Part shown: piece by piece, positions 6,566-8,878 of the stretch | How positions within the stretch are numbered: position 1 is the stretch's first letter | Layout of the letters: each line of letters opens with the position of its first letter | Origin: Crocinitomicaceae bacterium | GTDB lineage: Bacteria; Bacteroidota; Bacteroidia; Flavobacteriales_D; Crocinitomicaceae | DNA: 8,878 nucleotides | Direction: 5' to 3' | Assembly: GCA_002696025.1 (NCBI GenBank) | Contig: NZQU01000042.1 | Location: 1 to 8,878, forward strand | Position numbers and translations under genes: made by a program | Notes under the pieces: generated by a model | Told to the model about the DNA's origin: nothing | What the model saw: only the letters and a program-made list of their open reading frames with translations | Database searches by the model: none

Positions 6566-8565
6566 TAGCAGTAGTCCAGGCAAGAATGACCTCAAAGAGA
6601 TTCCCGGGGAAAGTTCTAAAAAAAATATATAAAGAAATGAATTCTATTGATTTGATGTATAAAAGATTATCTAATTCTAAGACTGTTAAAAAAATAGTTT
6701 TTGCAATCCCAAAGAACAAAAATAATAAACAATTAAAAGACTATATAAAATTAAAAAAATATTTTTATTATGAGGGAAAAGAATTGGATGTATTAAATAG
6801 GGTATATTGCGCAGCAAGAAAATTTAAAGCGAAACATGTAATTAGACTTACAGCAGATTGCCCGTTAATTGATGGAAAAACACTTGATAGACATATAGAT
6901 TTTTATTTTAGGAGTAAAAGTGATTATATTACAAATCAACTAAATAGAACATATCCAGATGGTTACGATATAGAAATTATAGGATTTAATTTATTAAAAA
7001 AAATAAACAAAGAAGCTAGGCTAAAAGAGGATAGAGAACATGTTACTATCTACCTAAAAAGAAAAAGAATTAATATTAAATCATTGAATTTTCATAAAGA
7101 TTTATCAAATCTTAGATTAACACTGGATTATAAACAAGATTTAGTTTTTATAAGAAAATTAATTTTAAATTTCAAAAAAATTAATTTTACATTAGTTGAT
7201 ATTTATAATTTTTGTAAAAAAAATAAAAAAATTCATAAAAATGTTAACTATTCAAAATTATCTAGGGGACAGAGTTTGTGGACTGAAGCAAAAAAAATAA
7301 CTCCTCCCGGATCAATGTTATTTTCTAAAAATCCAGATATTTTTTTAAAAAGTAATAGTCCTGCTTATTTTAGTAAAGCAAAAGGATGTTATATCTGGGA
7401 TCTTGATGGAAAAAAATATGTAGATTTTTGTTATATGGGTGTAGGCACAAATATTTTAGGATATTCCAATTCAAAAGTAGATTCAAAGGTTAAAAAAATA
7501 ATAGATAAAGGAACCTGTTCAACACTTAATTCAAGGGAAGATATTGATTTAGCAAAAAAGATAATTGATCTCCACCCATGGTTTGATGCAGTTCGCTTTG
7601 GAAGAGGAGGCGCAGATACTAATTCAATTGCAATTCGTTTATCAAGATCTTTAACAAAAAATAATAAAATCGCTATATGTGGTTACCATGGTTGGCATGA
7701 TTGGTATCTTTCAGCAAATTATAAATCAAAAAGTTTAGATAACTTTTTATTTAAAAATGTTGAAATTAAAGGAGTTCCAAATTACCAAAAGAATCAATCT
7801 TTTGTATTCGAATTTAATAATTTAAATAGCTTTTATAAGTTAATGAAGAAAAAAGGTTTTTGCGCAGTAATAATGGAGGTACAAAGAAATATAAAACCGA
7901 ATTTAAACTTTCTAAAGTCAATAAGAAAATTTTGTTCAAAAAATAATATTGTTTTAATTTTTGATGAATGTTCATCTGGTTTTAGGGAGGTTTTGGGCGG
8001 AATTCATAAAAAATTCAAAGTGTATCCAGACTTAGCGATGTTTAGTAAATCAATTGGAAATGGATATCCAATTACAGTTTTAGCAGGGAAATCAAGAATT
8101 TTAAATGAAAGTTACAACACATTTGTTAGCAGCACATATTGGTCTGAAAGAATAGGGCCAACAGCAGCATTAGCATCTATAAATGAAATGGAAAGATTGA
8201 AATCATGGAAAATTATTACTCAAAAAGGCAGATATATAAAAAATAAAATTTTAAAAATTTCAAAAAAAAATAAAATTAATTTAAAATTTAATGAGTCCCT
8301 ATCTATTATAAACTTCAAAATCTTTGGTAAATATGACCACAGCGTATACAAAAATTTTATTTCCCAAGAAATGTTAAAAAAAAAATTTATTTGTAATGAT
8401 ACAATTTATGTTTCAGTTGCACATACTAACAAATTAATAAATAGATATTTGAAAGAATTAGAATTAGTATTTAAAAAAATATATTTATATGAAAAAAATG
8501 AAGAACTATTTGTGAAATTGGAACAAGATTTATCAAATATTGAATTTTTTAAAAGATTAAATTAG
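6550..8565 (+). CDS. Fusion: SpsF-type cytidylyltransferase plus GSA-aminomutase-like PLP enzyme
   Basis: This 671-residue protein joins two enzymes usually separate. Residues 1-~225 are an SpsF/KdsB-fold nucleotidyltransferase: VVQARMTSKRFPGKVL (8-23), ELDVLNR (78-84), RLTADCPLID (99-108), and DREHVT (161-166), consistent with activating an acidic sugar with CTP. Residues ~238-645 are a class III (fold type I) PLP enzyme related to glutamate-1-semialdehyde 2,1-aminomutase: TPPGSM (251-256), WDLDGKKYVDF (283-293), FGRGGADTNSIAIRLSR (350-366) matching the NSGTEA.M.A.RLAR region, GYHGWHD (378-384), FDECSSGFR (471-479) with Asp472 for the PLP nitrogen, and FSKSIGNGYP (498-507) with Lys500 as the expected Schiff-base lysine. 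All key PLP residues appear present. The ATG at 6550 overlaps the reductase by 16 bases; it is needed because the nucleotide loop begins at residue 8. It probably aminates, isomerises and then activates a sugar for a surface glycan, not heme synthesis. Reaction order and substrate are unknown. Confidence 0.9.
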   Translation: MEKNIIAVVQARMTSKRFPGKVLKKIYKEMNSIDLMYKRLSNSKTVKKIVFAIPKNKNNKQLKDYIKLKKYFYYEGKELDVLNRVYCAARKFKAKHVIRLTADCPLIDGKTLDRHIDFYFRSKSDYITNQLNRTYPDGYDIEIIGFNLLKKINKEARLKEDREHVTIYLKRKRINIKSLNFHKDLSNLRLTLDYKQDLVFIRKLILNFKKINFTLVDIYNFCKKNKKIHKNVNYSKLSRGQSLWTEAKKITPPGSMLFSKNPDIFLKSNSPAYFSKAKGCYIWDLDGKKYVDFCYMGVGTNILGYSNSKVDSKVKKIIDKGTCSTLNSREDIDLAKKIIDLHPWFDAVRFGRGGADTNSIAIRLSRSLTKNNKIAICGYHGWHDWYLSANYKSKSLDNFLFKNVEIKGVPNYQKNQSFVFEFNNLNSFYKLMKKKGFCAVIMEVQRNIKPNLNFLKSIRKFCSKNNIVLIFDECSSGFREVLGGIHKKFKVYPDLAMFSKSIGNGYPITVLAGKSRILNESYNTFVSSTYWSERIGPTAALASINEMERLKSWKIITQKGRYIKNKILKISKKNKINLKFNESLSIINFKIFGKYDHSVYKNFISQEMLKKKFICNDTIYVSVAHTNKLINRYLKELELVFKKIYLYEKNEELFVKLEQDLSNIEFFKRLN

Positions 8566-8878
8566 ATGAAAAAATTAATTATTGGTTCGAAAAAAGTTGG
8601 ATTAGCTTATCCTACTTATTTTATTGCAGATATAGCTGCAAACCATGATGGAAATCTTAACAAAGCAATAGATTTAATTTATTCATGTGCAGAAGCAGGA
8701 GCTAATGCTGCAAAATTTCAACATTTTAGTGCAGAAACTATTGTTAGTGATAAAGGGTTTAGAAATTTAAATAGAAAATTTTTGTCTCACCAAAAAAAAT
8801 GGAAAAAAAGTGTTTTCGAAGTTTATAAGGATGCGAGTATAAATCTAAAATGGACGATTAAACTAAAACAAGCATGTA
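8566..8878 (+). CDS. NeuB/SpsE-family ulosonic acid synthase, N-terminal part (truncated by window end)
   Basis: The ATG at 8566 directly follows the stop of the fusion gene (zero gap), and the frame stays open for 104 codons to the window end. The fragment reads as the start of the NeuB TIM barrel, which condenses phosphoenolpyruvate with a hexosamine-type sugar to give a sialic-acid-like nonulosonic acid. Seen: YFIADIAANHDGNLNKAIDLI (core IADIAANHDG at 20-29), corresponding to the canonical IAEIG.NHNG, and AGANAAKFQHFSAETIVSD (44-62), corresponding to aGAd.VKFQ.f. Differences from canonical NeuB are Asp22 where Glu is usual, and AAK and QHF in place of the typical VK and QTF. The metal-binding histidines and any C-terminal antifreeze-like domain lie beyond the window. 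Neighbours (SpsF domain, aminotransferase-like domain, reductase) support a nonulosonic acid-like pathway. Confidence 0.9.
   Translation, partial: MKKLIIGSKKVGLAYPTYFIADIAANHDGNLNKAIDLIYSCAEAGANAAKFQHFSAETIVSDKGFRNLNRKFLSHQKKWKKSVFEVYKDASINLKWTIKLKQAC

Noticed and set aside
6537..6719. 60-codon open frame on the reverse strand
   Set aside because: It is antisense to the start of the cytidylyltransferase fusion, where the QARMTSKRFPGK motif on the + strand is clear.
6550..8565. Annotation of the PLP half as HemL for tetrapyrrole synthesis
   Set aside because: It is fused to a cytidylyltransferase and sits between a reductase and a NeuB-like gene, so a glycan role fits much better.
1..8878. 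CRISPR array, tRNA or rRNA gene, insertion sequence or phage genes
   Set aside because: No spaced direct repeats, no tRNA- or rRNA-like sequence, and no transposase or integrase motifs were seen; coding genes fill the window.

Overview
The window is extremely AT-rich (by eye well under 30% GC), densely packed, and has every gene on the + strand. Lysine, asparagine and isoleucine codons dominate, intergenic gaps are tiny, and Shine-Dalgarno sequences are nearly absent. The gene content is Gram-negative surface-glycan biosynthesis (a KdsB-type CMP-sugar synthetase and a NeuB-type synthase). This fits a streamlined marine bacterium such as a SAR11/Pelagibacter-like alphaproteobacterium, in a variable cell-surface polysaccharide region. 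That assignment is inference from composition and gene content; no phylogenetic marker is present. TGA, TAA and TAG all act as stops, so nothing suggests recoding.

Layout: bases 1-308 are the C-terminal end of a gene I cannot identify. A first module follows: a SIS-domain sugar-phosphate isomerase-like protein (338-904), an FkbM-family methyltransferase (922-1686), a DRE-TIM (HMGL/DmpG-like) aldolase with an extra C-terminal domain (1695-3266) and a KdsB-like cytidylyltransferase (3266-4000). An ABC exporter with fused membrane and ATPase domains (3997-5712) sits in the middle. A second module comes next: an aldo/keto reductase (5714-6565), a 671-residue fusion of an SpsF-type cytidylyltransferase to a glutamate-1-semialdehyde-aminomutase-like PLP enzyme (6550-8565), and the N-terminal part of a NeuB/SpsE-type synthase cut off by the window end (8566-8878).

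From 1695 onward the genes overlap or abut (1-bp overlap, ATGA overlap, 1-bp gap, 16-bp overlap, 0-bp gap), so this looks like one translationally coupled operon. No internal promoter or terminator is visible, and no intergenic stretch exceeds about 30 bases.

The most interesting reading is that the operon holds two separate routes to CMP-activated 2-keto-3-deoxy (ulosonic) sugars. One would be Kdo-like but use a DRE-TIM aldolase where KdsA would be expected. The other is a sialic-acid-like NeuB/SpsF route with an aminotransferase-like enzyme fused to the activating enzyme. The exporter may flip the finished glycan carrier, and the methyltransferase may decorate the glycan. The substrates cannot be read from sequence and remain hypotheses.
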